In this document: positions 6,041 to 6,824 of the stretch, in pieces | Layout: each line of letters begins with the position of its first letter | Position numbering within the stretch: position 1 is the stretch's first letter | NCBI GenBank assembly: GCA_958349075.1 | Contig: CATWBR010000243.1 | Span: 1 to 6,824 of the forward strand | DNA: 6,824 nucleotides | Direction: 5' to 3' | Source: an uncultured Clostridium sp. | Lineage (GTDB): Bacteria; Bacillota; Clostridia; Lachnospirales; Lachnospiraceae | Notes under the pieces: generated by a model | What the model was told of the DNA's origin: nothing | The model's database searches: none | What the model saw: only the letters and a program-made list of their open reading frames with translations | Translations under genes and position numbers: made by a program

Positions 6041-6064
6041 ACATATGTAAGGTAAACATTACAT
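6041..6064. promoter_or_regulatory. Candidate operator of the XRE regulator
   Basis: Between the -10 and the ribosome binding site are a palindrome ACATATGT (6041-6048) and an overlapping inverted repeat, ATGTAA (6045-6050) with TTACAT (6059-6064). The position at or just after the transcription start suits autorepression by the regulator encoded directly downstream. The symmetry is seen; the regulator-operator link is inferred. Confidence 0.4.
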
Positions 6065-6076
6065 AGGAGGGCAGAA

Positions 6077-6340
6077 GTGAAAAACAGGATCAGGGAATTG
6101 AGGGAGAAAAAAGGCATAACCCAGGAACAATTGGGGGAGATGGTCGGAACCTCAAGACAGGCAATCAATGCAATTGAAACAGAGAAATTCGAACCGTCGA
6201 TCTGGCTTGCCTATGGTATATCGCAGGTGTTCGGCTGTTCCATTGAAGAGGTATTTTTATTTGCGGAGAGCCGGAAGAAATCGAGAGCCGACTGCAGCAG
6301 AAGGGAGAACCATGGCGATCAGGCAGATTCGGATGAATGA
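6077..6340 (+). CDS. Small XRE-family (Cro/CI-type) helix-turn-helix regulator
   Basis: An 87-residue DNA-binding protein starting with GTG, supported by TAGGAGGG (6064-6071) 5 nt before it. The HTH_3 fold covers residues 4-60: helix 2 ITQEQLGEMVG (14-24), recognition helix SRQAINAIE (26-34), then FEPSIWLAYGISQVFGCSIEEVF. This resembles the stand-alone regulators of about 66-68 residues common in Firmicutes. After EVFLF there is an extra polar tail of about 25 residues with no recognisable fold, and its last 29 nt overlap the deformylase gene. It has its own promoter with dyad repeats next to it, suggesting autoregulation. The overlap makes it likely that the deformylase is co-transcribed and possibly translationally coupled. 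The family is certain; the targets are inferred. Confidence 0.85.
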   Translation: MKNRIRELREKKGITQEQLGEMVGTSRQAINAIETEKFEPSIWLAYGISQVFGCSIEEVFLFAESRKKSRADCSRRENHGDQADSDE

Positions 6341-6764
6341 TGATGAGATATTGAGGAAAAGGTGTAAAGAGGTCAGGGTAGTGGATGATAAGATCAGGGA
6401 GCTGCTGGATGATATGATGAATACGCTGCATCATACGGAAAATGCGGCAGCCATGGCGGCCAACCAGGTGGGCATTCTAAAGCGGCTGGTTGTCGTTGAT
6501 TACTGCGATGTGTGCCTGAAACTGGTCAATCCGAAGATAATCGGCAGAAGCGGGGTACAGGAGTGCATTGAGGGCTGCCTGAGCTTTCCGGGACGTTTTG
6601 CAAAAACGATCCGCCCGCAGAAAGTAACGGTTCAGGCATTGGATGAAAACGGCATGGAGATTATCGTAACCGGAGAAGGTGAGATGGCAAAATGTTACTG
6701 CCATGAGTTGGAACATCTGGATGGAGAGGTCTTTTTAGATAAGGCAATTGAGGAATTGCACTGA
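6312..6764 (+). CDS. def: Peptide deformylase, variant motif 1
   Basis: A 150-residue peptide deformylase, which removes the formyl group from the N-terminal methionine of new proteins in the cytoplasm. Motif 2 is EGCLS (87-91, metal ligand C89) and motif 3 is HELEHLDG (131-138, metal ligands H131 and H135, catalytic E132). Motif 1, normally GxGLAAxQ, reads AAAMAANQ (45-52): both glycines are alanine, but the catalytic Q52 is kept. The length is normal for a short bacterial form. The ATG at 6312 aligns with the family N-terminus (MAIRQIRMNDDEILRK) and has AAGGGAG at 6301-6307; the longer in-frame start at 6168 lies inside the regulator gene and adds unrelated sequence. It overlaps the regulator by 29 nt. 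It may be a second copy beside a housekeeping deformylase elsewhere, which cannot be checked here. Activity is probable given intact metal ligands. Confidence 0.88.
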   Translation: MAIRQIRMNDDEILRKRCKEVRVVDDKIRELLDDMMNTLHHTENAAAMAANQVGILKRLVVVDYCDVCLKLVNPKIIGRSGVQECIEGCLSFPGRFAKTIRPQKVTVQALDENGMEIIVTGEGEMAKCYCHELEHLDGEVFLDKAIEELH

Positions 6765-6788
6765 GAAGGGATGGAGTAACTTAAGAAA

Positions 6789-6824
6789 ATGAAGGAAAAA
6801 AGTTTCCTAATCATACATTATCAG
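6789..6824 (+). CDS. Possible start of a further gene, cut by the window edge
   Basis: An ATG at 6789 opens a frame of 12 codons (MKEKSFLIIHYQ) that runs off the end of the window. GGATGGAG (6769-6776) lies upstream, but its 12-nt spacing is longer than usual. The position 24 nt after the deformylase stop would suit an operon member. Too little is visible to name it. Confidence 0.35.
   Translation, partial: MKEKSFLIIHYQ

Noticed and set aside
6168..6311. Upstream ATG extending the deformylase by 48 residues
   Set aside because: The extension lies inside the regulator gene and is unrelated to deformylases; the ATG at 6312 matches the family N-terminus.
6793..6808. AGGAAA/TTTCCT hairpin as a terminator after the deformylase gene
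   Set aside because: The stem is A/T-rich and short, no T-run follows, and it lies within a possible next reading frame.

Overview
The window looks like chromosomal DNA of an anaerobic, low-to-mid GC Firmicute, most likely a Clostridia / Lachnospiraceae-type gut organism. This is an inference from strong AGGAGG-type ribosome binding sites before most genes, a Gram-positive-type LexA box, sigma-A promoters with 17-bp spacers, and the gene families present (DUF1848, short XRE regulator, oxygen-sensitive Fe-S hydro-lyase). No taxonomic marker gene is present, so genus cannot be given.

Region 1 (about 1-3960, + strand) is a four-gene operon with gaps of 23-34 bp and a good ribosome binding site before every start. 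It encodes an MmgE/PrpD-family protein, a small HD-domain hydrolase, and the large and small subunits of a 3-isopropylmalate dehydratase-like (aconitase superfamily) hydro-lyase. PrpD-type enzymes act on carboxylic acids (dehydration, decarboxylation or epimerisation), and LeuCD-type enzymes move or add water on hydroxy-di/tricarboxylates. Together they suggest a dehydration/rehydration route for a branched or substituted hydroxy-acid. The hydro-lyase departs from leucine-pathway enzymes at several motif positions, and no other leu genes are nearby, so leucine synthesis is not the obvious role. The substrate is unknown. A dyad-symmetric element lies upstream (27-63) and a strong, probably bidirectional terminator lies downstream (4038-4074).

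Region 2 (about 4074-4213) is a non-coding, highly structured stretch with several inverted repeats and three back-to-back hairpins. It resembles a dispersed intergenic repeat.

Region 3 (4241-5880, - strand) holds two separately promoted genes: a PEBP/YbhB-family protein, and upstream of it a DUF1848 protein with a C-terminal radical-SAM-like CX3CX2C motif. The DUF1848 promoter has a near-consensus LexA (SOS) box just downstream of its -10, suggesting DNA-damage control.

Region 4 (about 6005-6824, + strand) is a divergent unit with a near-consensus promoter. It drives a small XRE-type regulator whose 3' end overlaps a peptide deformylase with an altered motif 1. A possible next gene begins at the right edge.
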